A stretch of DNA of 64,000 nt from Candidatus Dormiibacter inghamiae (GTDB taxonomy: Bacteria > Chloroflexota > Dormibacteria > Dormibacterales > Dormibacteraceae): positions 1 to 64,000 of the forward strand of contig JAEKNQ010000019.1 in the NCBI GenBank assembly GCA_016464825.1, in the 5' to 3' direction. Every line of letters starts with the position of its first letter. Positions within the stretch are counted from its first letter, which is position 1. The notes beneath the pieces are model-generated. The model worked only from the letters and a program-made list of their open reading frames with translations. It did no database searches and was not told the DNA's origin. Shown here in pieces: positions 16,149 to 23,397 of the stretch. The translations under genes were made by a program, and so were the position numbers.

Positions 16149-17126
16149 ATGAGCGACCACCATCACGGCCAGACAGAGGTGATCGGCGGGCGTCTGCGCC
16201 TCGCGCTTGGGCTGACTCTGGTGATCCTGCTGGTCGAAGCCGCGGCCGGCTGGCTCGCACACTCCTTGGCCCTGCTTGCCGACGCCGGCCACATCCTGAC
16301 CGATGTCGTCGCCCTGGGCTTGGCCTGGTTCGCAGTTGAGCAGGCGAAGCGTCCGGCCGACGCGCGCCGGACCTACGGTTACCACCGCGTCGGCATCCTC
16401 GCCGCCATGGTCAACGGCGCCGGCCTGATTCTCATCGTCGCCTTTGTCGCAGTCGAGGCCGTCCGCCGCTTCGCCAGCCCCGAACCGGTACAGGGCGGCC
16501 TAGTCATAACTGCCGCTCTGCTCGCGATTGCGGTTAATGCCTTCATCGCGGTCGGGCTTCGAGAGACAGGTGGGAACCTCAACGTGCGAGCGGCAATGCT
16601 CCACGTGCTAGGCGACATTGGTGCCTCCGTGGGGGTCATCTTGGCCGGGGTGATCATCCTGCTGACTGGCTGGTATTACGCCGACCCCCTGATCTCTCTG
16701 GGAATCGCAGCCTTGATCGCTTGGGCCGCCCTGCAGATCGTCAGGGACACCGGCCATGTCCTTCTTGAGGGCACTCCTTCAGGCGTCGACCTGGGTTCGG
16801 TGGAGGCCACGATTCTCGAGGCGGACGGCGTCGCCTCGGTCCACGATCTTCACGTCTGGTCCCTGGACGCCCAGCAGCTGGCGCTGAGCTGTCACGTGGT
16901 GGTCCAGGAAAGCCTTCTCACCGCAGATGCTGAGCACCTGGTCCGGCGGCTGGAGCAGCAGCTCTGTGATCGATTCGAGATCGGACATACCACCGTCCAG
17001 ATCGAGGCCTGCCATCCCTGTGATCCGGCGCTGGAGCACTCCGTGGGACAGCACAACCATCCTCATGCCGTCGCCCCAAGCCCCAGGGTGAAGGGTTCAG
17101 AACTCAGGCACGAGCACCAGCCCTGA
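16149..17126 (+). CDS. Cation diffusion facilitator (Zn/Cd/Co efflux)
   Basis: A CzcD-type inner-membrane antiporter of 325 residues with six helices and a C-terminal cytoplasmic ferredoxin-like domain. The metal-site residues are Asp45, His48 and Asp52 in LLADAGHILTD and the matching HVLGDIG in helix V. A His-rich N-terminus (SDHHHGQ) and a His-rich tail (VGQHNHPHAV) may bind metal. The ATG at 16149 is preferred to the open frame from 16104 because it starts the conserved N-terminus. Its neighbours include the CsoR/permease pair, so metal handling is clustered here. Confidence 0.92.
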   Translation: MSDHHHGQTEVIGGRLRLALGLTLVILLVEAAAGWLAHSLALLADAGHILTDVVALGLAWFAVEQAKRPADARRTYGYHRVGILAAMVNGAGLILIVAFVAVEAVRRFASPEPVQGGLVITAALLAIAVNAFIAVGLRETGGNLNVRAAMLHVLGDIGASVGVILAGVIILLTGWYYADPLISLGIAALIAWAALQIVRDTGHVLLEGTPSGVDLGSVEATILEADGVASVHDLHVWSLDAQQLALSCHVVVQESLLTADAEHLVRRLEQQLCDRFEIGHTTVQIEACHPCDPALEHSVGQHNHPHAVAPSPRVKGSELRHEHQP

Positions 17127-17155
17127 ACCATGCGGCGTCCGCTCGCGAGCTGCTT

Positions 17156-17779
17156 CTAGAGCGACGGCTTGCGCGCGGCGACCCGTTCGACGATCCCAAG
17201 CTTCGAGCGTTGGAGTCGATCGACGACGAAGCCGGCCACCCGGAGCTGCTCGAGCGGCTCTCTCAGCAGGTGGTCGCCCTCGAAGCGGACTGTGAAGAAG
17301 TCCACGATGCGCTGCAGCCACCGAACTGCCAGCAGCGGGCTGCGAACGTGCTCCAGAAGTAGAAGACGGCCGCCCGGCCGGAGCACCCGCCACGCCTCAA
17401 CCACCGTCTTGCGATCATCTGGGATTGAACAGAGCGCCAGCGTGATGACTACGGTGTCAAAGCTCTCGTCATGGAAATCGAGAGCCTGCGCGTCCCCCTC
17501 GCGCAGGTCGACTTCGATTCCCAGCTCCGCCCCGCGTCGGCGGCCGATCTCGAGCATTGCTGGACTGAACTCGATGCCGATCACGCACACGTTCGGTGGA
17601 TAGAAGGGCAGGTTGCGACCAGTCCCAACAGCGATCTCCAGGACGCGCCCCTCGGCCTGCGCGCAGACCCATTCCCGGCCGCCGGCGAACAGGATGCGCT
17701 CGACGAAGGCCATGCCGTTGTCGTACCTGGGAGCCATCTTCTCCCAGATGTGGCGAACACGTTCGGTCTCGGTGCTCAC
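17156..17779 (-). CDS. SAM-dependent methyltransferase, UbiE/PmtA-like
   Basis: A class I methyltransferase of 207 residues. SAM motif I is VLEIAVGTGRNLPFYP at about residues 45-60, motif II is GDAQALDF, and a post-motif VLRPGGRLLLLEHV follows. The sequence resembles phospholipid or quinone methyltransferases, but the methyl acceptor cannot be assigned. It follows the secreted protein at 17794 on the same strand with a short gap, so the two may be one transcript, and it is convergent with the CDF exporter. Confidence 0.85.
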   Translation of the reverse strand: MSTETERVRHIWEKMAPRYDNGMAFVERILFAGGREWVCAQAEGRVLEIAVGTGRNLPFYPPNVCVIGIEFSPAMLEIGRRRGAELGIEVDLREGDAQALDFHDESFDTVVITLALCSIPDDRKTVVEAWRVLRPGGRLLLLEHVRSPLLAVRWLQRIVDFFTVRFEGDHLLREPLEQLRVAGFVVDRLQRSKLGIVERVAARKPSL

Positions 17780-17793
17780 GGATGGCGCGCTCC

Positions 17794-18342
17794 TCAGGAC
17801 CGGCCTCGCGGTCTCAGCCGCCAGGCAGTTAGACCCAAGGCCACCAGGAGTGTGACAACACCCATCTCAATCCAGGGAAGCACATTGGGGCCTGGCGGAC
17901 TCGGGTCGCCGCCCGGGTGAGGCGGGCGGGCTGCTGATGGAGCCTGTGAAGCCAGAGCTGTCGTGTAGAGCTGGGTTGCTGTGCAGTTGTCGTCCTGAAA
18001 CGGTGAGCTCGAGTTCTCAGGAACAAAGAGATACCGCATACCGAGCTGGTAGGTGCGATCGATGGAGGTCGCCTGTGCTCCCGGTTCGGGCGTCCCACTT
18101 ATCCGAACGTAGGTCAGCATCTCAGTCCCACGCCAGATCGACTCGACCCTGACCGTGGCCTCACGATCACCGTTGCTGGTGGCAACTACAGTCCCGACAA
18201 AGACAACCGGAGCTGTCGCGAACGAACTCGGCGTCTGCTGTGGTGAGACAGCGCATGAAGCTGCAGCTCCCGAGCCACCAGCGAAAAGGCCGAGCACAGG
18301 CGCCAGCACCGCCGCGAGAAGGAGCGCCAGCCAGGGTTTCAT
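17794..18342 (-). CDS. Membrane-anchored secreted protein with TIMP/NTR-like domain
   Basis: The ATG at 18342 gives a signal peptide (KPWLALLLAAVLAPVLGLFA), a roughly 100-residue extracytoplasmic domain starting ASCAVSPQQ, a Pro-rich linker and a C-terminal helix followed by RLRPRGRS. The pattern of an N-terminal Cys, then FVGTVVATS and VESIWRG and later Cys in DDNCTATQLY, resembles bacterial tissue-inhibitor-of-metalloprotease / netrin-like modules. The assignment is by pattern only. The C-terminal helix with a basic end would hold it in the membrane facing out. The frame is open to 18486, but that part lacks any feature. Confidence 0.6.
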   Translation of the reverse strand: MKPWLALLLAAVLAPVLGLFAGGSGAAASCAVSPQQTPSSFATAPVVFVGTVVATSNGDREATVRVESIWRGTEMLTYVRISGTPEPGAQATSIDRTYQLGMRYLFVPENSSSPFQDDNCTATQLYTTALASQAPSAARPPHPGGDPSPPGPNVLPWIEMGVVTLLVALGLTAWRLRPRGRS

Positions 18343-18537
18343 AGCGGTATCAACGCTCAGAGGCTTCAAACGGAACGCAGACGCGCTGGACCGCTGCGGT
18401 GATTCAGTTCCCGGGAAACCTCCAAGGCCATCGGCAGTCCGCTGAAGCAGATGTGGCGGCGTGGGCTGCGAAGGTTTCTGCGGCAATGGCCCGATTTAAC
18501 CGGCATCAGCGGGTCCATACCAGATACCCCTAACTAG

Positions 18538-18549
18538 TATACTCGAGGC
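18538..18549 (+). promoter_or_regulatory. csoR: -10 box and operator-like dyad of csoR
   Basis: TATACT (18538-18543) ends six bases before the GTG at 18550, so the mRNA is probably leaderless. Just upstream, ATACCCCTAACTAGTAT overlaps the -10 and has matching ATAC/GTAT ends with a C-run inside, as in CsoR operators. Binding there would block transcription until the metal is present. Confidence 0.5.
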
Positions 18550-18825
18550 GTGACTGGTTACGTCAAGGACAAGCAGCAGATCGAAAAGCGCCTGAGCCGG
18601 ATCGAGGGCCAGGTCCGGGGGCTGCGGAAGATGGTGGAGGAGGACCGCTACTGCATCGACGTGCTCACCCAGGTGAGCGCTGTCCAATCCGCCCTTGAGA
18701 GCGTGGCGCTCCTGCTCCTTCGCGACCACACGCAGCACTGCGTGACTGAGGCCATCCGCGCGGGCGAGGGCACCGACAAGGTTCGCGAACTCTCGGAAGC
18801 CGTCGAGCGGCTGGTCAGGAGGTAG
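18550..18825 (+). CDS. csoR: CsoR-type copper-sensing repressor
   Basis: A 91-residue all-helical repressor of the CsoR/RcnR family that leaves DNA when it binds Cu(I). The copper ligands are all present: Cys35 (RYCIDVL), His60 and Cys64 (DHTQHC). The N-terminal basic helix (KRLSRIEGQVRGLRKM) contacts DNA. The GTG start at 18550 appears leaderless. The stop is two bases before the start of the permease, whose ribosome binding site lies inside this gene, so the two are translationally coupled and the permease is the likely target. The Cys-His-Cys set favours copper over formaldehyde or nickel sensing. Confidence 0.9.
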   Translation: MTGYVKDKQQIEKRLSRIEGQVRGLRKMVEEDRYCIDVLTQVSAVQSALESVALLLLRDHTQHCVTEAIRAGEGTDKVRELSEAVERLVRR

Positions 18826-18827
18826 AG

Positions 18828-19991
18828 GTGTTCCTCCTCGACGCTCTGAGGATCGCCTTTTTCATGTTCTGGGAGGTGCTCTGGTCGCTGGCGCTGGGCT
18901 TCCTGCTTTCCGCCGCCGTCCAGGCAGTGATCTCCAAGGGCGCGATCGTGCGCGCCCTGGGTCAGGATTCGCCCCGTTCGGTAGTCGTGTCCAGCGGCTT
19001 TGGCATCGCCTCCTCCTCCTGCTCCTACGCGGCAGTTGCTGTCGCTCGCTCTCTGTTCAGGAAGGGAGCGACTCTCGCCAACTCGATCATCTTCGAGTTC
19101 GCTTCCACCAACCTAGTGATCGAGCTGGGCCTGATACTGCTCGTCCTTTTGGGCTGGCAGTTCCTCGCGGCCGAGTACGCGGGGGGCGCGCTGATGATAG
19201 TGCTGCTCGCCTTCGCATTCCGCCTCACGTTGCGCCGGCGGCTGGTTGAGGAGGCGCGCGCTCAAGCTGAGCAGGGGCGGGTCGGCAAGATGGAGGGCCA
19301 CGCCGCGATGGACATGGCGGTGACGGACGGTCCCTTCTTGAGACGGCTGTTCTCGGGCCCCGCCTTCACAGCCATCAGCCACTACTTCGTGATGGACGTC
19401 TACGGCATCTGGCTGGACCTGGCCGGCGGCTTCCTGATCGCCGGGGCGGTCGCCGCCTGGATTCCCAACTCCTTCTGGAGCGCCTTCTTCCTGACCGGGC
19501 ATCCCCTCCTGGCCGAGATCTGGGGTCCGCTGATCGGCCCGGTCATCTCGATGCTCAGCTTCGTCTGCTCGATCGGCAATGTGCCTCTGGCGGCAGTGCT
19601 CTGGGGCAGCGGCATCAGCTTCGGCGGTGTGATCTCCTTCATCTTCGCGGACCTTCTGATCCCGCCCATCCTCAACATCTATCGGAAGTACTACGGGGGC
19701 CGGGTGGCCCTCTACCTGGCGGTGGTCTCCTACCTGGCGATGGCGCTGGCCGGCTTTCTCATCAGTCTCGCCTTCAAGGCCCTGGGCTGGGTCCCCGCCC
19801 GCCATCCATTCAACTTCGCGGATGCGGCCCCAACCTGGAACTACACGACGGTTTTAGACCTGGTGTTCCTGGTCCTCGTTGGTGTGATTCTCATCAGGTT
19901 CCTGCGCACTGGCGGGATGGCGATGCTTCGGATGATGGACGCCGCGCCCGAGACTGGTGAGAGCAAGATGAGCGGTGGTCACGCCCACTGA
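18828..19991 (+). CDS. UPF0718/ArsP-type permease
   Basis: A 387-residue membrane protein with about eight to ten helices. Two family motifs, ASSSCSYAAVAVARSLF and SFVCSIGNVPLAAVLW, are inverted-repeat-like half signatures containing cysteines that could handle a soft metal or organo-arsenical. The C-terminus ends GGHAH. The GTG at 18828 follows AGGAGG. Co-expression with CsoR suggests a role in copper or related soft-metal export, which would be an uncommon partner for this permease family. The family is also linked to trivalent organo-arsenical efflux, so the substrate is open. Confidence 0.8.
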   Translation: MFLLDALRIAFFMFWEVLWSLALGFLLSAAVQAVISKGAIVRALGQDSPRSVVVSSGFGIASSSCSYAAVAVARSLFRKGATLANSIIFEFASTNLVIELGLILLVLLGWQFLAAEYAGGALMIVLLAFAFRLTLRRRLVEEARAQAEQGRVGKMEGHAAMDMAVTDGPFLRRLFSGPAFTAISHYFVMDVYGIWLDLAGGFLIAGAVAAWIPNSFWSAFFLTGHPLLAEIWGPLIGPVISMLSFVCSIGNVPLAAVLWGSGISFGGVISFIFADLLIPPILNIYRKYYGGRVALYLAVVSYLAMALAGFLISLAFKALGWVPARHPFNFADAAPTWNYTTVLDLVFLVLVGVILIRFLRTGGMAMLRMMDAAPETGESKMSGGHAH

Positions 19992-20009
19992 CGCCTCGGT
20001 TGGTTTGTC

Positions 20010-20030
20010 ACCGGGGCTGAAGGCCCCGGT
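20010..20030. terminator. Hairpin between convergent genes
   Basis: ACCGGGGC (20010-20017) pairs perfectly with GCCCCGGT (20023-20030) over a five-base loop. It lies between the permease stop and the hypB stop. On the reverse strand it is followed by GACAAACC rather than a T-run. Confidence 0.5.
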
Positions 20031-20045
20031 CCCCAGCGACCTTAC

Positions 20046-20699
20046 CTAACGGTTGCGAAACAGCTCGAGCCAGGCCTCCATGCCCTCTCCACTTCGGGCC
20101 GAGAGCTCGAGCACGGGGAGGCCTGGATTCACTGCCGCGATGTTCGCCTGAAGCGCAGCCCGATCGAATCCGACAGCTTCGGCCAGGTCGACCTTGGTGA
20201 TCAGCGCCAGATCCGCACTGTGAAAGATCGGCGGATATTTGAGCGGTTTGTCCTCCCCCTCGGTTACCGAGAGAAGGACAACCCGCAGGTTCTCGCCCAG
20301 GTCGTAGCTGGCTGGACAGACAAGGTTGCCGACGTTCTCGATGAAGAGCACCTCCGAGCCGGCAGGCTCCCAATCCTGGAGGGCCGACCGCACCATCTCC
20401 GCCTCCAAATGACAGTTGCCACCGGTTGTGATCTGACGCACCGGCGCCCCGGATCGGGAGAGCCGCTGGGCGTCGTTTTCCGTCGCCAGGTCGCCCACCA
20501 ATGCCGCGACGCGCCGTTCCCCGTTCAGCTCGCTCAAGGTGCGTTCCAAGAGCGCGGTCTTGCCGGTGCCGGGGCTGGAGACGAGGTTGACGACGTAGGT
20601 CCCCGATTCCTGAAAGCGGCTCCGGAGAGATTCGGCCAGGGCGTCATTCTTGCCCAGGACACGTTCGCGGATTTCGATCGATCTGAGGCTCTTAGCCAT
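20046..20699 (-). CDS. hypB: Hydrogenase nickel incorporation GTPase HypB
   Basis: A SIMIBI-class GTPase that drives nickel insertion into [NiFe]-hydrogenase with HypA. The P-loop SSPGTGKTALL spans residues 41-51, followed by LVGDLATENDAQRL and ENVGNLVCPASYDLGE, the standard HypB landmarks. The KxD-type base motif is ITKVDLAEA. The N-terminus lacks both the CxxCGC metal site and a His-rich stretch, so it is the minimal form. It overlaps hypA by 8 bases. No hydrogenase structural genes are in the window. Confidence 0.95.
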   Translation of the reverse strand: MAKSLRSIEIRERVLGKNDALAESLRSRFQESGTYVVNLVSSPGTGKTALLERTLSELNGERRVAALVGDLATENDAQRLSRSGAPVRQITTGGNCHLEAEMVRSALQDWEPAGSEVLFIENVGNLVCPASYDLGENLRVVLLSVTEGEDKPLKYPPIFHSADLALITKVDLAEAVGFDRAALQANIAAVNPGLPVLELSARSGEGMEAWLELFRNR

Positions 20700-21042
20700 C
20701 CTCCACCTCCATGGCGGTCACCTCCAACTCGGTGCCGCTGATCACTGTAGGCGTGGGCGTCCCGCAGGTCGGGCAGCAGAGTGGCTGCACACCTGCCAGG
20801 ACGCGATCAATTCGACAGCTGGGACAGTAGACGGTCACCGGCACCTTCTCGATGCGCAGCTCCGCACCTTCGACCGGGCTTCCGGCGGCGGCCACATCGA
20901 ATGAGAAGAGCAGCGCTTCGTCGACGACGCCGGCCAGGGCGCCCAGCCTCAAATGCACAGCGGCCACTCGGCCGGCGCCGCGTCGTTCGACAGTCTCCGT
21001 CACGATGTCGACGATGCTCTCCGCAATCGAGAGTTCATGCAC
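20692..21042 (-). CDS. hypA: Hydrogenase/urease nickel metallochaperone HypA
   Basis: A 116-residue nickel chaperone. The GTG at 21042 gives the invariant M-H-E-L-S start, where His2 and Glu3 bind nickel. Structural zinc is held by two CxxC pairs, YCPSC and CCPTC, about residues 73-92. The frame is open further upstream but overlaps the Fur-type gene. It works with HypB, whose start it overlaps by 8 bases, so they are coupled. The upstream Fur-type regulator and Ni permease complete a nickel set. Confidence 0.94.
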   Translation of the reverse strand: MHELSIAESIVDIVTETVERRGAGRVAAVHLRLGALAGVVDEALLFSFDVAAAGSPVEGAELRIEKVPVTVYCPSCRIDRVLAGVQPLCCPTCGTPTPTVISGTELEVTAMEVEDG

Positions 21043-21050
21043 CTTCTCGG

Positions 21051-21539
21051 CTAGATGTGATTGTGCTGAGGTCGGCCAGTCGTTCTCCGGCTGGGCGCTG
21101 CGCAGTCCCGGCAGACTCCGTTCACAGTGAGGTCGATCCGCACTGTGCGGAAGCCCACGGTTGCAGCTAGCTGCTCTTCTAGTGTCTGAAGCAACTCGTC
21201 GCCGACGTGGATGACCTTGCCACACACCTGGCAAACGGCGTGTGGGTGCTCGGCCGCGGCGAGCTCGTACCTGAGCCCGCCCGCATCAAGGCGTGCCACT
21301 ACCACGTCGCCCGAACTGCACAGGTCAGCCAAGATCCTGTAGACGGTACTGCGCGCGACCCGCGGGTCGGCGCCCTTGACCCAGGCAGTTACCTGCTCGG
21401 CCGTGCAGTGGGGCTCGATGGTCTGGATCGCCTGCCACACCAGGCGCCTTTGGCGAGTGCGGCGCCGCCCTGGATCCAGATGCGGGACCTCAGCTTCAGT
21501 CGGGGCTCGGGAAGCCACTGCCAGATCGTTCCTAGGCAC
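21051..21539 (-). CDS. Fur-family regulator, probably nickel-responsive
   Basis: A Fur-fold repressor with an N-terminal winged helix (RRLVWQAIQTI ... STVYRILADL) and a C-terminal dimer domain with the zinc pairs CQVCG and CRDC and the metal-site stretch HPHAVCQ. Sitting between a nickel permease and hypAB, it most likely senses nickel (Nur-like), though the metal is inferred from context. The start is uncertain: GTG 21539 and GTG 21518 are both possible and neither has a strong binding site; the open frame beyond overlaps the permease. It ends 9 bases before hypA. Confidence 0.85.
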   Translation of the reverse strand: MPRNDLAVASRAPTEAEVPHLDPGRRRTRQRRLVWQAIQTIEPHCTAEQVTAWVKGADPRVARSTVYRILADLCSSGDVVVARLDAGGLRYELAAAEHPHAVCQVCGKVIHVGDELLQTLEEQLAATVGFRTVRIDLTVNGVCRDCAAPSRRTTGRPQHNHI

Positions 21540-21561
21540 TGCTCTGGTCCACCATTGTGCC

Positions 21562-22632
21562 TCAGGTCTTCTCCACCAACTGGCCCCAGCGGTCCTCGAC
21601 GCGGCGAAGCCTGAAGACAGCGAAGGCAAGGATCCAGGTCAAGATGAAGACACCGACGATTACGAACCCCATATTGGCGAAGTTGAGGGCGCCGATGGCG
21701 TCCCAGGGCTGTCCCCCGAGCTGCAACTGACCGATGAGGAGCTGCGAGAGCTCGACAACGCCAACGAAGAGGGCGACGAACACAGAGAGACCGGTCACCG
21801 TCAGGTTGTAGAAGACCCTGCGGATGGGACTGGAGAAGGCCCAGGCGTATGCCTTGGACATGAAGGCTCCGTCGGTGGTGTCCATCAACGACATGCCGGC
21901 GGCGAAGATGATCGGCAGCGACACCACTGCCAGGAAGGGCAGGTTCTGAGCAGCGGCACCAGCCGAGATGGCGAGGAGCGCCACCTCGGAAGCGGTATCG
22001 AATCCGAGTCCAAACAGGAAGCCGATGGGATACATCTGCCAACTGGCGCCGACGAATTTGAAGAGCCGGCCGAATACTCGAACCATGAAGCCCCCGGTGA
22101 TCAGCTCATGCTCGAGAGAGTCTCTGTCGTAGTTCCCCTGCCTCATCCGGCGGTAGATCCTGACGATGCCGAGGAAGATCATCAGGTTGAGGAGGCCGAT
22201 GATGACCAGGAAGACACCGGAGACGCTGGTGCCGATCAGCCCTCCGAGGCTCTTCAGCTGCCCGTTCTCGCTCACCACGCCCTGGACCAGCGTCTTGACT
22301 GCCAGTCCCAGCGCCAGCGCGATCAGGAAGACGACTGTGGAGTGACCGAGTGAGAAGAAGAATCCGACTCCCACAGGTCGCTTGCCTTCCTGGAGGAGCT
22401 TGCGCGTCGTGTTGTCAATGGCAGAGATGTGGTCGGCGTCGAAAGCATGTCGCAGCCCGAAGGTGTAGGCGAGCCCGCCCAGGCCGAGGAATGCCGGGTG
22501 CCCGACGCCGTAGGTCAGCAGGGCGCCCCAGCCGACCACGTGGATGAGCGCGATCCCCCCGTAGAAGCCCAGGAGCCGACCCCGCTCGTGGGCGTCAAAA
22601 GCTCGGCCGAAGGACTGCGCGATCACTGCCAT
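21562..22632 (-). CDS. NiCoT-family nickel/cobalt permease (HoxN/NixA type)
   Basis: A 356-residue high-affinity Ni2+ importer with eight helices. The signature RHAFDADHISAIDN in helix II provides the metal ligands, and GFFFSLGHSTVVF and LGFDTASEVALL are the other family motifs. The start has a very good GAGGAGG site six bases upstream. It leads the block nicO-fur-hypA-hypB, all on the same strand, so uptake, sensing and delivery of nickel are probably one unit. The block suggests the cell makes a [NiFe]-hydrogenase encoded elsewhere. Confidence 0.93.
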   Translation of the reverse strand: MAVIAQSFGRAFDAHERGRLLGFYGGIALIHVVGWGALLTYGVGHPAFLGLGGLAYTFGLRHAFDADHISAIDNTTRKLLQEGKRPVGVGFFFSLGHSTVVFLIALALGLAVKTLVQGVVSENGQLKSLGGLIGTSVSGVFLVIIGLLNLMIFLGIVRIYRRMRQGNYDRDSLEHELITGGFMVRVFGRLFKFVGASWQMYPIGFLFGLGFDTASEVALLAISAGAAAQNLPFLAVVSLPIIFAAGMSLMDTTDGAFMSKAYAWAFSSPIRRVFYNLTVTGLSVFVALFVGVVELSQLLIGQLQLGGQPWDAIGALNFANMGFVIVGVFILTWILAFAVFRLRRVEDRWGQLVEKT

Positions 22633-22992
22633 GTCTACCTCCTCGCCGAAGTGGTGAGCCTGTGCCCCTGAAAGAGCCGCTGCGACGCTAGAAAGTGCAG
22701 TCTATCAGGAGCGTGTCTCAACTAGCATGAACCGTTTCCCCCGCTCGACCGAAGTCAGCTGCACGCGGTCGCCGAGTCTTGTGGTGATGTTGTTGCACTA
22801 GTGTGCCCACCAGGCTGTAACTGGACGACGCGCAGTGTGCTAGCTGCGATCAGTCCAGGCTCCGGCCGGCCTCCGGCGGCAAACGCAACACGGTGGGCCA
22901 ACGCGATCAAGCCAGCAGTGCCCAGCAGCTGCTGCACTCTCGGCTCATAATCGGCTGTGTGAACGGAGGTCAGTTCCACTGAGGGAGGCAAG
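22633..22992. other. Divergent control region between nickel block and NTF2-like gene
   Basis: These 360 bases hold no convincing gene; a reverse frame at 22755-23021 has no start signal or family. The region must contain the promoters of the nickel permease and of the 22993 gene. CATAAT at about 22947 could be the -10 of the forward gene. No clear Fur/Nur dyad could be picked by eye. Confidence 0.5.
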
Positions 22993-23355
22993 ATGAGCGA
23001 CGGTTCTGCGTTGGAGATCATCTCCGCTTATCAGGATGCCTGGACGGCCAAGGACTTCGCCACGGCTGGGCGCTACCTGGCTCCAGACGTTGTCTTTCAG
23101 AGCAGCGGCCAACAGCACTTGACGACCAGCGGCGACGTCCTCACCATGCTGGCCGCATTCGCTGAACGGATCGAGCCGCGCTGGGAAAAGGTTGCCGCCG
23201 TCGAAGACGCCCGCGGAGTGCTCGTCCTGTACAAGCTGTTCACCGGTACCGGAGCCCCGGCGCTTTGCGCTGACTACTTCGCAGTTGAAGAGAACAAGAT
23301 TCAGAGCGAAAGCCTGGTCTTCGATCCCGAACCGTTCCTCGTCGGCCGCAAATAG
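22993..23355 (+). CDS. SnoaL/NTF2-like protein
   Basis: A 120-residue alpha+beta cone-fold protein. The opening ALEIISAYQDAWTAKDFATA and the strand LAPDVVFQSSG are typical of SnoaL-like or ketosteroid-isomerase-like families. GAGGGAGGC precedes the ATG at 22993. Such proteins act as small isomerases, hydrolases or subunits; none can be chosen here. It is 42 bases before the aminotransferase and probably in the same transcript. Confidence 0.75.
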   Translation: MSDGSALEIISAYQDAWTAKDFATAGRYLAPDVVFQSSGQQHLTTSGDVLTMLAAFAERIEPRWEKVAAVEDARGVLVLYKLFTGTGAPALCADYFAVEENKIQSESLVFDPEPFLVGRK

Positions 23356-23397
23356 TCAGCTGCAGTCGCCCAACCAGGCGACCAGGGAGGAGAACCG

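Noticed and set aside
22755-23021. Reverse 88-residue frame in the nickel-block control region
   Set aside because: No binding site, no family, and it overlaps the start of the NTF2-like gene.
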